A stretch of DNA of 64,000 bases, taken from the NCBI RefSeq assembly GCF_001591605.1, contig NZ_BCVF01000001.1:62001-126000 (forward strand), written 5' to 3'. The notes under the pieces were generated by a model. The model was not told the DNA's origin. It did not search any database and saw nothing but the letters and a program-made list of their open reading frames with translations. Positions 18,359-27,262 of this stretch are shown piece after piece (position 1 is the stretch's first letter; the number at the start of each line of letters is the position of its first letter). The position numbers and the translations under genes are program-made. Origin of the DNA: Bacillus badius NBRC 15713. GTDB lineage: Bacteria > Bacillota > Bacilli > Bacillales > Domibacillaceae.

Positions 18359-18413
18359 ATAAAAGCTGTCTCTCGCATAGGCTGAAGACCTGAAGAGACA
18401 GCTTTTTTGGCAT
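18359..18413 (+). terminator. yqgX terminator
   Basis: AAAAGCTGTCTCT...AGAGACAGCTTTTTT stem with a long loop. Confidence 0.85.
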
Positions 18414-18442
18414 ATTCTTAAATAAAAGAAAGGCATCCCAAT

Positions 18443-18469
18443 GAAAAAGCCGGCCATAGCGGCCGGCTG
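18443..18469 (-). terminator. yqgY terminator
   Basis: AGCCGGCC/GGCCGGCT around a 5-nt loop, with TTTTTC on the minus strand. Confidence 0.85.
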
Positions 18470-18482
18470 GCAGTGCCATTGA

Positions 18483-18725
18483 TTAATGGCCTGCTCCAGG
18501 AGTTACCATAAAGGTAGTCCAGTAGCTGTATCCACAGAAGAATACAGTTAAGTATGCTGCGAAAAGATACACGTACATACGTTCAGTTAAGTTTAAAAAG
18601 CCTACAATTAAGAAGAAACCTGTCTGGCCGAGGAATAGCAGCGCTGTTTTATTCATGTCGCCAAGATAGAACATGACAGCAAAGATTCCAGTCCAGAATG
18701 CTAATACGCGGAACATGCGATCCAT
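18483..18725 (-). CDS. yqgY: Small membrane protein, DUF2626 (YqgY-like)
   Basis: 80-residue protein with three hydrophobic helices and conserved polar turns (YLGDMNKTALLFLGQTGFF, NLTERMYVYLF, CGYSYWTTFMV), as in the YqgY/DUF2626 family. Start ATG 18725 with GGAGGG. Monocistronic. Function unknown. Confidence 0.88.
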   Translation of the reverse strand: MDRMFRVLAFWTGIFAVMFYLGDMNKTALLFLGQTGFFLIVGFLNLTERMYVYLFAAYLTVFFCGYSYWTTFMVTPGAGH

Positions 18726-18824
18726 TATGTATCCCTCCTTTATTCGTCACTCCATCAGTATCTTATTATAATGGAATGGCGCTAGTATTGTAAATATAAC
18801 TTTCATACACTTTGTGACGATTAA

Positions 18825-18995
18825 GTGATATCTCTATCATATCATGCCGCTCCTCTTTATGCATATTCAAGAAAAAGGCCGTTATTTGGCTATGCGGCTG
18901 CAGCATTTGTCTTTTCTGAGGTTAATAAGCAGGAGGAAGCAAAAAAAGTTAAAAAAGAAAAAGGAATTTCTTCTATGTTGTCGAATAAAAACTAA
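18825..18995 (+). CDS. Doubtful 56-codon ORF upstream of comGA
   Basis: Frame from GTG 18825 to TAA 18993. The predicted product has a hydrophobic stretch (LFGYAAAAFVFSEV) followed by a Lys/Glu-rich tail (NKQEEAKKVKKEKG), a composition like a small membrane or accessory protein and better than expected of random sequence. Against it: no ribosome site before the GTG and no recognised family. It may be a decayed gene. The rest of the 290-bp yqgY-comGA gap shows no other coding frame; I could not confirm ComK boxes. Confidence 0.22.
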   Translation: MISLSYHAAPLYAYSRKRPLFGYAAAAFVFSEVNKQEEAKKVKKEKGISSMLSNKN

Positions 18996-19030
18996 GTGAA
19001 CCGGAAAGAAAGGTGGTGAAAGCAACAACA

Positions 19031-20116
19031 ATGGCAATTGAAGAAACGGTGGAACAACTTTTGCAAGAAGCTATTTCCCTCGATTCGACAGATATCCACT
19101 TCATCCCCCGCAAGCATAGCTACGCTGTCCACATTCGCTCCCACAGCCAATTAATTCCCCACAGTCAATTTTCAGTTCGTGAAGGAGAGAGACTCATCTC
19201 TCATTTTAAGTTTATGGCTTCTATGGATATCGGGGAGAAGAGAAAGCCCCAAAGCGGTTCGTTTCAACTTCAGATTTTAGGTTGTTTGATTTCTTTGCGC
19301 ATTTCCACTTTGCCTACCGCCCTCTCAAAAGAAAGCCTTGTCATCCGGCTTCTTCCGCAGCAAGGAGTTCCGGATTTGCTTCAGCTTTCTTTGTTTCCTC
19401 ATTCGGCAAGAAAACTGCTTGCCCTCCTGTCGCATTCGCATGGATTAATTGTTTTTACCGGTCCTACGGGCAGCGGCAAAACGACCACGCTTTACTCCTT
19501 AATCCAGCATACCGCCAGCCAGCACGGCCGCAATGTGATTACACTTGAAGACCCTGTAGAAAAGCAAAATGACCAATGGCTGCAAGTGCAGGTGAATGAA
19601 AAAGCGGGTGTCACTTATTCAGCTGGGCTAAAAGCCATTTTAAGGCATGATCCCGATGTGATTATGGTCGGGGAAATCCGCGATGAAGAAACGGCAAGGA
19701 TAGCCATTCGAGCCGCCTTAACAGGGCATCTGGTTTTAACGACATTGCATACGCGTGACGCCAAAGGAGCCGTCATTCGCCTGCTGGAATTCGGCTTAAA
19801 GTGGCATGAGATTGAGCAAACCTTAATCGCCGTAACGGCCCAGCGTCTTGTCAATCTGTTATGTCCGGCGTGCGGGACAGCTTGTTCTTCCCGCTGCCTG
19901 TCAGAGAAGCAGCGCAAACAGGCGACTATTTATGAAATCTTAAGCGGGTCTAATTTAAAGGCGGTATTAAATGAAGCAAAAGGAGAAAAGAGCTTCTATC
20001 GCTATCCGCTGTTAAAACATTTATTAGGAAAGGGGATTGCCCTTGGGTATCTCTCTCAAAACGAATATGATCGCTGGGTATTTGAAGAAGAGAAGAGCAG
20101 GAAAATATCAAGGTGA
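19031..20116 (+). CDS. comGA: Competence pilus assembly ATPase ComGA
   Basis: 361-residue GspE/PilB-type traffic ATPase that powers assembly of the competence pseudopilus for DNA uptake. Walker A GPTGSGKTTT starts at Gly144; the Asp box TLEDPVE, Walker B VGEIRDEETA and the His box LTTLHT follow. C-terminal CPAC/CSSRC cysteines suggest the tetracysteine zinc region in partial form. ATG 19031 was chosen with AAAGGTGG upstream; GTG 19013 directly abuts that site. It is the first gene of comGA-GG. Confidence 0.94.
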   Translation: MAIEETVEQLLQEAISLDSTDIHFIPRKHSYAVHIRSHSQLIPHSQFSVREGERLISHFKFMASMDIGEKRKPQSGSFQLQILGCLISLRISTLPTALSKESLVIRLLPQQGVPDLLQLSLFPHSARKLLALLSHSHGLIVFTGPTGSGKTTTLYSLIQHTASQHGRNVITLEDPVEKQNDQWLQVQVNEKAGVTYSAGLKAILRHDPDVIMVGEIRDEETARIAIRAALTGHLVLTTLHTRDAKGAVIRLLEFGLKWHEIEQTLIAVTAQRLVNLLCPACGTACSSRCLSEKQRKQATIYEILSGSNLKAVLNEAKGEKSFYRYPLLKHLLGKGIALGYLSQNEYDRWVFEEEKSRKISR

Positions 20117-21110
20117 GTTTATTTTAAGGCTGGGAGAGATGCTGAAGCAGGGGTTCCCGATGAGTGCGGCTCTTGAATTCTTGTTAATCAACTTTGACCG
20201 CAATCATCGTGAATCTATTCACTCCCTTCGCGCTGAATTGAACGCCGGTACACCTCTGCACGAGATTCTTCATTTGCTTGATTTCCCATCGATGATTTGC
20301 CTTCAAGTGTATTTTGCTGAAAAGCATGGCCGCCTGCCGGAAACGCTCATACAAGCTGGGGAGCACTGGAAGAAAACAGAGCAGGCGAAGGAAAAGTTAA
20401 CTAAGCTGCTTCAATACCCGCTTTTTTTGCTTTTTCTTTTATTTTTGCTGTTGTTTTTGCTAAAGCACTTTTTAATGCCCCGGCTGGAAGACCTCTATGC
20501 GGCCCTCAATTTTTCTCCCGAGGGCAGTACGCTTCTTTTCATGGCTTTTCTGCAGAAAGGGCCCTCTCTGATTCTTCTAGCTGCTGCTGGCTGCGCAGCA
20601 GCTTCTCTTTCGTATTTCTTCAACTACCAACGGCAAACTCCTCAAATAAAAATCAATCGGCTAATGAAAATTCCAGTCCTCTCTACTTTCTTTGCTTTGT
20701 TTTTTCCCCGATTATTCGCTAAAGAAGTGTCTTATTTATTGGAAAGCGGTTTTGCTGTCAATGAAGTATTGCTGATTTTGCAAGAACAGACCGTGCACCC
20801 GATGATGAAGCATGTGGCGGCGGGGATAAATGGCTATTTAGTAACCGGGCATTCTTTGGCTGAAGCTGCCGAACAGGTTTCATGCTTTGTCCCCCAACTG
20901 CCGCGCATTATGCGGCATGGCGAGGCAAACAGCCGGCTTGCACAGGAACTGCTGTTATTTAGCCAATTTTGTGAGACGCTTCTCGAGAAGAAAATCAAGA
21001 AAGGACTGGCTATTTTGCAGCCGGCTATTTTCTTGTTTGTCGGCCTTGTAGTCATCGCTATCTATTTGTCGGTTATGCTGCCGATGTTTCAAATGATCGG
21101 TTCCGTTTAA
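20067..21110 (+). CDS. comGB: Competence pilus membrane platform protein ComGB
   Basis: 347-residue GspF/PilC-type polytopic protein on which the pseudopilus is built. Two GspF domains are separated by membrane helices, with a cluster of hydrophobic Leu/Phe (about 120-145) and the C-terminal helix (FLFVGLVVIAIYLSVMLPMFQ). Start uncertain: ATG 20067 (MIAGYLKKRR) or TTG 20082; both overlap the comGA end by 35-50 nt, implying coupling. Part of the comG operon. Confidence 0.9.
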   Translation: MIAGYLKKRRAGKYQGEFILRLGEMLKQGFPMSAALEFLLINFDRNHRESIHSLRAELNAGTPLHEILHLLDFPSMICLQVYFAEKHGRLPETLIQAGEHWKKTEQAKEKLTKLLQYPLFLLFLLFLLLFLLKHFLMPRLEDLYAALNFSPEGSTLLFMAFLQKGPSLILLAAAGCAAASLSYFFNYQRQTPQIKINRLMKIPVLSTFFALFFPRLFAKEVSYLLESGFAVNEVLLILQEQTVHPMMKHVAAGINGYLVTGHSLAEAAEQVSCFVPQLPRIMRHGEANSRLAQELLLFSQFCETLLEKKIKKGLAILQPAIFLFVGLVVIAIYLSVMLPMFQMIGSV

Positions 21111-21128
21111 AAAAGGAGGAGTGAGTTT

Positions 21129-21452
21129 GTGAAAAGAAAGCTTGTACGACAAAATGAATCAGGCTTTACGTTGATTGAAATGATGATCGTGCTGCTTGTT
21201 ATTTCCGTCTTGTTATTCATTGCTATTCCAAATGTAGCTAAACAGAGCAAGAACATTAACAATAAAGGCTGCACGGCGTTTAAACATATGGTGCAGGGAC
21301 AAGTCCAGGCTTACCGGATTGATTTAAAGAAATATCCGGCCTCAATTGCTGAAATGGTACAGGATGGCTATTTAAGAAACGATGAAACCGCTTGTCCGAA
21401 CGGAGAACAGTTAAAAATTGGCGAAGATGGGGAAGTGTCGGTTGTTCAATAA
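21129..21452 (+). CDS. comGC: Major competence pseudopilin ComGC
   Basis: 107-residue type IV pilin-like major pseudopilin. The prepilin peptidase site is ESG/FTLIEM, followed by one long hydrophobic helix. Two Cys (in NKGCTAF and TACPNG) match the pair forming the intramolecular disulphide. Start GTG 21129 with AAAGGAGGAG. Processing needs ComC, which is not in this window. Confidence 0.95.
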   Translation: MKRKLVRQNESGFTLIEMMIVLLVISVLLFIAIPNVAKQSKNINNKGCTAFKHMVQGQVQAYRIDLKKYPASIAEMVQDGYLRNDETACPNGEQLKIGEDGEVSVVQ

Positions 21453-21453
21453 A

Positions 21454-21903
21454 ATGAAAAAAGCTATCAAGGAAGAACAGGGCTTTACAATGATTGAAAC
21501 AATGGTTGTTCTTGCGGTTGTGCTCGTTGTGCTTTCGATCACTGTACTTTCATTTTCAAGGGGAGCAGCTGAGTTTGAAAAACGGCAATTCTTGAACCAG
21601 CTGCGGGCAGATCTTTTTCTCGCCCAGTCTCACGCCATAGCCAAACAGGAAACCGTCGAAGTAAGGTTTGCTTACGGGGGGAACCGTTATACGGTCCGCA
21701 CACTTGCTTCGTCTTCTTCCTTTCTTGTCCAGCGGAATATACCCGATGCGATTCAATATATGGATGGTTCACTGGCGAAGCTGTCTTTTTTGCCCAATGG
21801 CAATACGAATAGTTTCGGCACTGTCTACTTTAAATATGGAGATCGGTACCTGTTCCTGGTTTTTCAAATTGGTAAGGGGAGATTTTATGTTAAAGAACAA
21901 TGA
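21454..21903 (+). CDS. comGD: Minor competence pseudopilin ComGD
   Basis: 149-residue minor pseudopilin: leader KKAIKEEQ, cleavage before FTMIETM, then a hydrophobic helix and a soluble domain (GspH-like). ATG 21454 begins one base after the comGC stop; a TTG at 21442, better placed for GGGGAAG, is an alternative. The 3' end overlaps comGE. Confidence 0.88.
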   Translation: MKKAIKEEQGFTMIETMVVLAVVLVVLSITVLSFSRGAAEFEKRQFLNQLRADLFLAQSHAIAKQETVEVRFAYGGNRYTVRTLASSSSFLVQRNIPDAIQYMDGSLAKLSFLPNGNTNSFGTVYFKYGDRYLFLVFQIGKGRFYVKEQ

Positions 21904-22195
21904 AAAAGGTTTTACTCTGGCAGAGAGTCTGCTGTCTTTAATGATTATGGCAATGATAGCTGCTTTTATCTTGCCGCTGATGGTCCAAATGACCGGCCAG
22001 TCCAAAACGCTGTGGGAGCGCGAAAAAGGAATGAGGCTTTTATATGAAGAAAGCGGAAAGCGGCTGCAGGAAAGAGCAGATTTTTATGTTGCTTACGAAG
22101 GAGAGAGACAAAGCTATGAAATTTCCTGGGAAACAATCAGCGGCTCCGCCTGCTTTGAAGTGTCAGGGCGGGCGACATGCATCCGCAAACAATAA
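21887..22195 (+). CDS. comGE: Minor competence pseudopilin ComGE
   Basis: 102-residue minor pseudopilin with a KNNEKG/FTLAESLLS prepilin site and one N-terminal helix; a Cys pair (SACFEV, ATCIRK) lies at the C-terminus. Start ATG 21887 after AAGGGGAG; overlaps the comGD end by 17 nt. Confidence 0.87.
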   Translation: MLKNNEKGFTLAESLLSLMIMAMIAAFILPLMVQMTGQSKTLWEREKGMRLLYEESGKRLQERADFYVAYEGERQSYEISWETISGSACFEVSGRATCIRKQ

Positions 22196-22610
22196 AGGAT
22201 TCACGATGGTGGAATCGTTGCTTGTCCTCATGATCTTCATCAGCATTGCCGCGCTTTTTCCGCTGGTGTATGGAGCGCTTTATCGGACAGAAGAACAACT
22301 TGATCCGGAAAGAAGAGCAGAGTGGGAATTATTTATTTTACAGCTCAGGAAAGAAATGCACCTGTCGCACTCTCTGCAAATAACAGAAGAAAGGATTACC
22401 TTTGTCCAAGGGGCTGACCTCGTTTCCATTGAAAAATATCAAGAAGGAGTGAGGAGAAGAGTAGGGGGAAGGGGACATGAAATTATTTTACAGGAAGTGG
22501 TATCTATCCGTTTTTATTCATGCGGTTCGTTATTATGTGCAGAAGCGGCTTTTGAAAACGGCGAAAAGGAAGAGGCGCAGCTGCATTTATACCGGGGAGA
22601 GGCTATATGA
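22116..22610 (+). CDS. comGF: Minor competence pseudopilin ComGF
   Basis: 164-residue ComGF-type protein. The pilin motif KG/FTMVESLLVLM is preceded by a ~29-residue leader if translation starts at ATG 22116, which has AAGGAGAG 9 nt upstream. That leader is long for this family and lies entirely within comGE (80-nt overlap); I see no in-frame standard start nearer the motif except the ATG within it. C-terminal Cys pair (YSCGSLLC). Confidence 0.82.
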   Translation: MKFPGKQSAAPPALKCQGGRHASANNKGFTMVESLLVLMIFISIAALFPLVYGALYRTEEQLDPERRAEWELFILQLRKEMHLSHSLQITEERITFVQGADLVSIEKYQEGVRRRVGGRGHEIILQEVVSIRFYSCGSLLCAEAAFENGEKEEAQLHLYRGEAI

Positions 22611-22987
22611 AAGGCTTCGCTTCAAATGAAGATGGGGCAGTGCTGCCCTTTACGCTTCTGCTTTTTATGGTCGTGTGCACAGCAGCCTTATTTGGGACCG
22701 GCATTTTTGTGAGCAAGCAGCAAACCGCTTTGCTGTTAACAGATTATTATGAAACGAAAGTGATCGAGTTAATGGCTCTGCAAGAAATTCTTCCTCTTTT
22801 AGAAGGTGGAGAGGCTGTCTCGGGCAGTTATCGGACAGATCGGGGAGAGGTTATTTATGCGGCTGCCCCGAATGAGGGGGAAGAAGCGGTTGTGATTCAT
22901 TTAAAGACCAATAAGCCGGAAACTTTCTTCACAACGAAAGTGGTGTACCATTTGACGGAACGCCAAATTATTAAGTGGATCGAATAA
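22607..22987 (+). CDS. comGG: Minor competence pseudopilin ComGG
   Basis: 126-residue last gene product of the comG operon. The N-terminal hydrophobic helix (VLPFTLLLFMVVCTAALF) lacks a classical prepilin site, as is usual for ComGG, followed by a small soluble domain. ATG overlaps the comGF stop (ATGA). Confidence 0.85.
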   Translation: MKGFASNEDGAVLPFTLLLFMVVCTAALFGTGIFVSKQQTALLLTDYYETKVIELMALQEILPLLEGGEAVSGSYRTDRGEVIYAAAPNEGEEAVVIHLKTNKPETFFTTKVVYHLTERQIIKWIE

Positions 22988-23047
22988 GATGCGTTTAAAG
23001 TGAAAGAAAGTTGGAGAAAATGACACCGACTGCAGGAGGCGGTGGGC

Positions 23048-23218
23048 ATGAGCGAGTATATCAAATATTTTATGGAGGCATTTCTTGGTTATTTCGATGA
23101 ACCGAAGCAGATAAGGAAAGAAAAACGCCGCCAAAGACAGGCGGAGCGCCCTGGCTTTTCTTTCCGGTGGTTCGGGCTGCTTCCTTGGGCGCTGCGCCAG
23201 CTCTTTCATAAAAGATGA
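23048..23218 (+). CDS. yqzE: YqzE family small protein
   Basis: 56-residue basic protein: amphipathic N-terminus (SEYIKYFMEAFLGYF), a KRRQRQ stretch and a hydrophobic, Trp-containing C-terminus (FRWFGLLPWALRQLF). This matches YqzE, which follows comGG in B. subtilis. GCAGGAGG ribosome site. Function unknown; position suggests co-expression with comG. Confidence 0.85.
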   Translation: MSEYIKYFMEAFLGYFDEPKQIRKEKRRQRQAERPGFSFRWFGLLPWALRQLFHKR

Positions 23219-23237
23219 GGGCTGGCGCCTTTTTTGT
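23193..23237 (+). terminator. comG-yqzE operon terminator
   Basis: GCGCCAGCTC and GAGGGCTGGCGC form the stem, overlapping the yqzE stop codon, followed by TTTTTTTG. Confidence 0.75.
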
Positions 23238-23277
23238 TTGCTTTGTGAGTGAATCATCTTTTTTCCCTATCGTTTAT

Positions 23278-24051
23278 TCAAGAATGCAGATAAACAATGC
23301 CTCCATTGATAATACTGACATGAATCTTGGGGGCATACTGTTTCTCTAAGGCCGCTTTTTCAATAAAATAAGCTTCTGGTTTTTCCTCTTCTTCATAAAA
23401 ATAATCAAGCAGCAAAAGATCCTCTTCCCATTCTTTTCGAGCTCTTACCGCCCAGTCATGGTTTTCTTGTTCGAGCCGGGATATTAAAAAACGCTGAAGC
23501 CGTTTCACACCGCTTTTAGGCTTAATTAAAGGGGTGATCGTAAACGAAAAATCAGGGATTTTTGATACGAGCAGCTTCCGGTTGAGCACATTCATAAATT
23601 CTTCCTGAATCGCTCCGTGAATTAAGCTGAGGCCCAGTGAATAGAAGATATCTTTTTTATGGTTCGCTTCATAAGACACCTTTATGTTGACGAGCAGCCA
23701 AGGATGAAGCGGCTGGCGGCTGCCTGATTTCCTTTGTTCGTAAAGCCGGATAAATCCCGTATGCCCTTTGGCCGATTGAAAGATTTGATGCAGCCGGGGA
23801 GTGCCGAAATGAATGCTTTCTCCTTCAATCTCTCCAGGAGCTTTGATCGGATCTGTTATAAGTGTTAAGGAAAGCGGCTCGCCTTTCATGCCGGTTTTTT
23901 CTGCATAATGCCAGTAAAAGGGCCTGTTCATCAGCTCTTTATCAATTTCGGGTGTCAGCTTAACGCTAAGAGAGCCTTCTGTAGATTCTAAAAAGGTGCA
24001 TTCTGCCGCTTTGAAATAATTTTCAAGAAATAGATGAATTTCGTTTTTCAT
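23278..24051 (-). CDS. yqhG: YqhG family protein
   Basis: 257-residue soluble protein of the YqhG family, conserved in Bacillaceae and of unknown function. No enzymatic motif was seen. The start at 24051 (MKNEIHLFLENYF) has AGGAGG 9 nt upstream; the longer frame begins inside yqhH. It overlaps the 3' end of the helicase gene by 29 nt, so the two are translationally coupled and may act together. Confidence 0.83.
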   Translation of the reverse strand: MKNEIHLFLENYFKAAECTFLESTEGSLSVKLTPEIDKELMNRPFYWHYAEKTGMKGEPLSLTLITDPIKAPGEIEGESIHFGTPRLHQIFQSAKGHTGFIRLYEQRKSGSRQPLHPWLLVNIKVSYEANHKKDIFYSLGLSLIHGAIQEEFMNVLNRKLLVSKIPDFSFTITPLIKPKSGVKRLQRFLISRLEQENHDWAVRARKEWEEDLLLLDYFYEEEEKPEAYFIEKAALEKQYAPKIHVSIINGGIVYLHS

Positions 24052-25723
24052 GCGATGTATCCTCCTCTTCTTGCCATTCATTTGCTAGTTCCATGACTGC
24101 TTCAAGGTTCTTCATTTTTACTCGAAGCTCGCCTTCGGTTCTTGAATGCTGGAAAATATCTGTAAGGTGTTCTTGCATGTTTGGAATATCCATTCTCTCT
24201 AAAATGGCATCCAGCTGGCCGACAGCCTGTTCAAATAAATGGATTTTTTCATAAAGAAGCTGTAAAATCCGATCTTCAATCGTGTCTGCAATGCTGAAAT
24301 TATAAATTCGCACGTCTTTTGTTTGTCCAAATCGGTGAACACGGCCGATTCGCTGCTCAAGGCGCATAGGGTTCCATGGAAGATCAAAGTTAATGACGTG
24401 ATGGCAAAATTGCAAGTTGAGTCCTTCACCGCCCGCTTCCGTGGCAATTAAAACTTGGGCATGCTTTTCAAAAAGCTGTTTCATCCAATCTTTTTTCCCG
24501 CGCTTAAATCCGCCGCGAAACGGAACGGAAGAGATGCCGTTTTGTTTAAGAAACCATTGCAGATAAAGCTGTGTAGCCCGGTATTCAGTGAAGATAATCA
24601 CTTTATCGTTAATCGTTTGAATAAGTTCCAGCGCCTTCTCTGCTTTTGAATTGCGCGAGATCGCTTGTATATGCGTTAAAACGTCTTGAAAGCTCTGAGG
24701 AAACTCCAACTGGCTGCCATATAGTTTTTGGGCCATGTTTTTCAGTGTGAAAAAAACAGCTTCTTTGCTGCTGCACGCTTCCCGCTGCAGCGTGAGCAAG
24801 GAGAAAGAAGAACGCACCTCGTCGGGCTGGCTGCGAACAAAGGATTCGAGAGCCTGATAGAGCGAGCGCTCTTCCTCAGTGAACGCTACTTTTACTGACT
24901 CTACTTTTCTTTCTGTCCACTTCACTCCGGTATCCTGGCGGCGATTGCGAATCATGACTTTATTCATCAGCTTGATTAAATGATGGTGGTTTTGCACTTG
25001 GCGGTCCCCTTTTTTGAAGCGCTCCGTGAACTGTCCTTCGTTTCCGAGGTGGCCGGGTTTTAGCAATGAAACAAGATGAAACATTTCATCCAAGCGATTC
25101 TGAATCGGAGTCGCGGTTAAAAGCAGGCAGAATTTCTTTTTTAAATGGCGAACGAACTGATAGTTTTTAGTTTTATGATTTTTTAATTTATGAGCTTCAT
25201 CGATGATGACTAAATCATATTCTTGTTCGTAAATTTTTTCTTTATGCGGGCTGCGTTTTGCTGTATCGATCGAAGAAATCACAATGTCGTGCTGATCCCA
25301 AGCATAAAACTTTTTCTGGGCGACAGCGGGAATATAAAACTTGGTAGCCAGTTCGCTCGCCCATTGAGAAACGAGAGAAGCAGGGGTTAAGATTAAAACT
25401 TTTTTGACAAGGCCCCGGATCAAGTATTCTTTTAATACCAGTCCGGCTTCAATTGTTTTTCCAAGACCAACCTCGTCGGCCAAAATTGCTTTTCCATTCA
25501 TTTCTTCTACGACTCTCTTGGCTGCCTCAAGCTGATGCGGCAGAGGATTAAGCTCCGGCAAAAAGCCAGGAGCTAACAATCCTTCGAAATTCGGCACCAT
25601 CATTCGTGTTTCCATATTTACAGTCGATTGAAAAAGCGGCCAATTTCCCCAAGGTCCGTCCTGTTCAATTCTTTTCTCTAATTCTTCTTCCCAGGCGTGA
25701 TCAAAATAAATATCTACATTCAT
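24023..25723 (-). CDS. yqhH: SNF2-family DEAD/DEAH helicase (YqhH)
   Basis: 566-residue SNF2/HepA-like ATPase. Motif I is ADEVGLGKTIEAG; motif II is IIDEAHKLKN; motif III LLTATPIQN; helicase C motifs EYRAT, LIATEAGGEGLNLQFC and QRIGRVHRFGQ complete the set. Proteins of this group translocate on duplex DNA or help recycle RNA polymerase (RapA/HepA); the specific role is not known. Divergent from the gcvT riboswitch. Confidence 0.92.
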   Translation of the reverse strand: MNVDIYFDHAWEEELEKRIEQDGPWGNWPLFQSTVNMETRMMVPNFEGLLAPGFLPELNPLPHQLEAAKRVVEEMNGKAILADEVGLGKTIEAGLVLKEYLIRGLVKKVLILTPASLVSQWASELATKFYIPAVAQKKFYAWDQHDIVISSIDTAKRSPHKEKIYEQEYDLVIIDEAHKLKNHKTKNYQFVRHLKKKFCLLLTATPIQNRLDEMFHLVSLLKPGHLGNEGQFTERFKKGDRQVQNHHHLIKLMNKVMIRNRRQDTGVKWTERKVESVKVAFTEEERSLYQALESFVRSQPDEVRSSFSLLTLQREACSSKEAVFFTLKNMAQKLYGSQLEFPQSFQDVLTHIQAISRNSKAEKALELIQTINDKVIIFTEYRATQLYLQWFLKQNGISSVPFRGGFKRGKKDWMKQLFEKHAQVLIATEAGGEGLNLQFCHHVINFDLPWNPMRLEQRIGRVHRFGQTKDVRIYNFSIADTIEDRILQLLYEKIHLFEQAVGQLDAILERMDIPNMQEHLTDIFQHSRTEGELRVKMKNLEAVMELANEWQEEEDTSHEKRNSSIS

Positions 25724-25892
25724 GTGAAAAACTCCTTTATAAAATAGGTTGCCGAAACCATGACTTTAATGGTAGGATGTAAGTGAACAAAATATTGTGT
25801 CTTTTTGTAAAAAAACGAACATTATTGATTTTTGCTAATCATATGTTCATAGTATGCCCATTTATCAATTAAATATAGCGAATGAAGGTAAG

Positions 25893-26056
25893 GGGAGAGA
25901 CTGTATATACAGCGCCGAAGGAGCAAGCAAATTTTTGTGAATCTCTCAGGCAAAAGAACTCTTGCTGGACGCGGCTCTGGAGAGTGTTTCCCGAGGAAAC
26001 CACCAAAGAAGACAGCCTGTTCGTCAGGTTAAACTTTCAGGTTCAAGGACAGAGAA
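25893..26056 (+). ncRNA. Tandem glycine riboswitch
   Basis: Two consecutive glycine aptamers. The first shows GGAGAGA, GCGCCGAAGGAGCAA, CTCTCAGGCAAAAGAA and CTCTGGAGAG. The second shows CACCAAAGAAGACAG, TCAGGTTAAACTTTCAGGT and AAGGACAGAG. Both consensus cores are intact and closely match the gcvT leader of B. subtilis. Glycine binding is expected to stop the terminator just downstream from forming and switch on the gcv operon. The ORF that crosses it is not coding. Confidence 0.96.
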
Positions 26057-26089
26057 CAACTTGTATAAGCTGTTCTCTGTCTTTTTTTA
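26048..26089 (+). terminator. Riboswitch-controlled terminator before gcvT
   Basis: GACAGAGAACA pairs with TGTTCTCTGTC, followed by TTTTTTT. Its 5' strand overlaps the last helix of aptamer 2, giving the mutually exclusive folding needed for control. Confidence 0.88.
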
Positions 26090-26140
26090 TGGAAAAATAA
26101 CGAATTGAACCATCAGAATGACAAGGAAAGGGGCAAGAAA

Positions 26141-27241
26141 ATGGGAGAATTAAAGCGTACGCCGCTATTTGAGCTGTATCAGCTGCATGGAGCAAAAACG
26201 ATTGATTTTGGCGGCTGGGAGCTGCCTGTTCAGTTTTCGAGCATTAAGGAAGAACATGAGGCGGTTCGTACAAGAGCAGGCTTGTTTGATGTTTCACACA
26301 TGGGAGAGATCGTCGTGAAAGGAAAGGAATCGCTGTCTTTCTTGCAAAAAGTGATGACAAATGATTTGTCAAAGCTGCAGCCCAATCAGGCAATCTATAC
26401 GATTATGTGTAATGAAAAAGGCGGCTCGGTGGATGACTTGCTTGTTTATATGCTGGCTGAGCAAGATTATTTGCTCGTTGTCAATGCCGCTAATACAGAT
26501 AAAGACTTTGCTTGGCTAAAGGAGCATCAAACAGAGAACGTCCATATTGAAAATGTATCAACAGACTGGGCGCAGCTTGCCATTCAAGGACCGGCAGCAG
26601 AAGAGATTTTGCAAAAGCTGGTTGAAGATGTGAATTTATCTGAGATCAAGCCGTTCAAATTCCGTCAGCATGTGCAGATGAACGGTGCAGCTGCCCTTGT
26701 GTCACGTACCGGCTACACGGGGGAGGATGGTTTTGAAATTTATAGCCGGAGTGAAGAGGCTCCTAAGCTATGGAAAGACCTTTTAGAAGCAGGCAAGGAA
26801 GAAGGGCTCCTTCCTTGCGGCCTTGGCGCACGGGATACGTTGCGCTTTGAAGCGAATCTGGCATTATATGGACAGGAATTGGCGGAAGATATTTCCCCTA
26901 TTGAAGCTGGCTTAGGATTTGCTGTGAAGCTGAACAAAGGTGAGTTTATCGGCTCGGAAGTGCTAAAGGAGCAGAAAGAACATGGCCCGCAGCGGAAGCT
27001 CATTGGCCTGGAGATGATCGACCGCGGCATTCCGCGCCATGGCTATCCTGTTTTTTCAGGTGAAGAACTAGTGGGACATATTACAACAGGTACACAATCG
27101 CCAACATTAAAGAAAAACATTGGCCTTGCTTTGGTGAAGGCTGAATGGGCTGTGCCGGATCAGGAACTGTCCGTAGAGATTCGCGGCAAAAAGCTTGTAG
27201 CTAAAACTGTAAAGCCGCCATTTTATAAACGCTCAAAATAA
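26141..27241 (+). CDS. gcvT: Glycine cleavage system T protein (aminomethyltransferase)
   Basis: 366-residue cytosolic T-protein that releases ammonia from the lipoyl-bound aminomethyl group and makes 5,10-methylene-THF. Conserved [23 protein letters not shown] and [10 protein letters not shown] segments fit the family. ATG 26141 has AGGAAAGGGG; the upstream in-frame TTG is ignored. First gene of gcvT-gcvPA-gcvPB; the H-protein gene is elsewhere. Confidence 0.97.
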   Translation: MGELKRTPLFELYQLHGAKTIDFGGWELPVQFSSIKEEHEAVRTRAGLFDVSHMGEIVVKGKESLSFLQKVMTNDLSKLQPNQAIYTIMCNEKGGSVDDLLVYMLAEQDYLLVVNAANTDKDFAWLKEHQTENVHIENVSTDWAQLAIQGPAAEEILQKLVEDVNLSEIKPFKFRQHVQMNGAAALVSRTGYTGEDGFEIYSRSEEAPKLWKDLLEAGKEEGLLPCGLGARDTLRFEANLALYGQELAEDISPIEAGLGFAVKLNKGEFIGSEVLKEQKEHGPQRKLIGLEMIDRGIPRHGYPVFSGEELVGHITTGTQSPTLKKNIGLALVKAEWAVPDQELSVEIRGKKLVAKTVKPPFYKRSK

Positions 27242-27262
27242 GAGAAGAGGGAAGGGAATAGT

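Noticed and set aside
18846-19012. ComK boxes upstream of comGA
   Set aside because: AAAA-N5-TTTT-like pieces (for example AAAAGGCCGTTAT and AAAAAGGAATTTC) are imperfect and not at the standard 8, 18 or 31 bp spacing.
25882-26100. 72-codon ORF upstream of gcvT
   Set aside because: It runs through the tandem glycine riboswitch and its terminator; the conserved features are RNA.
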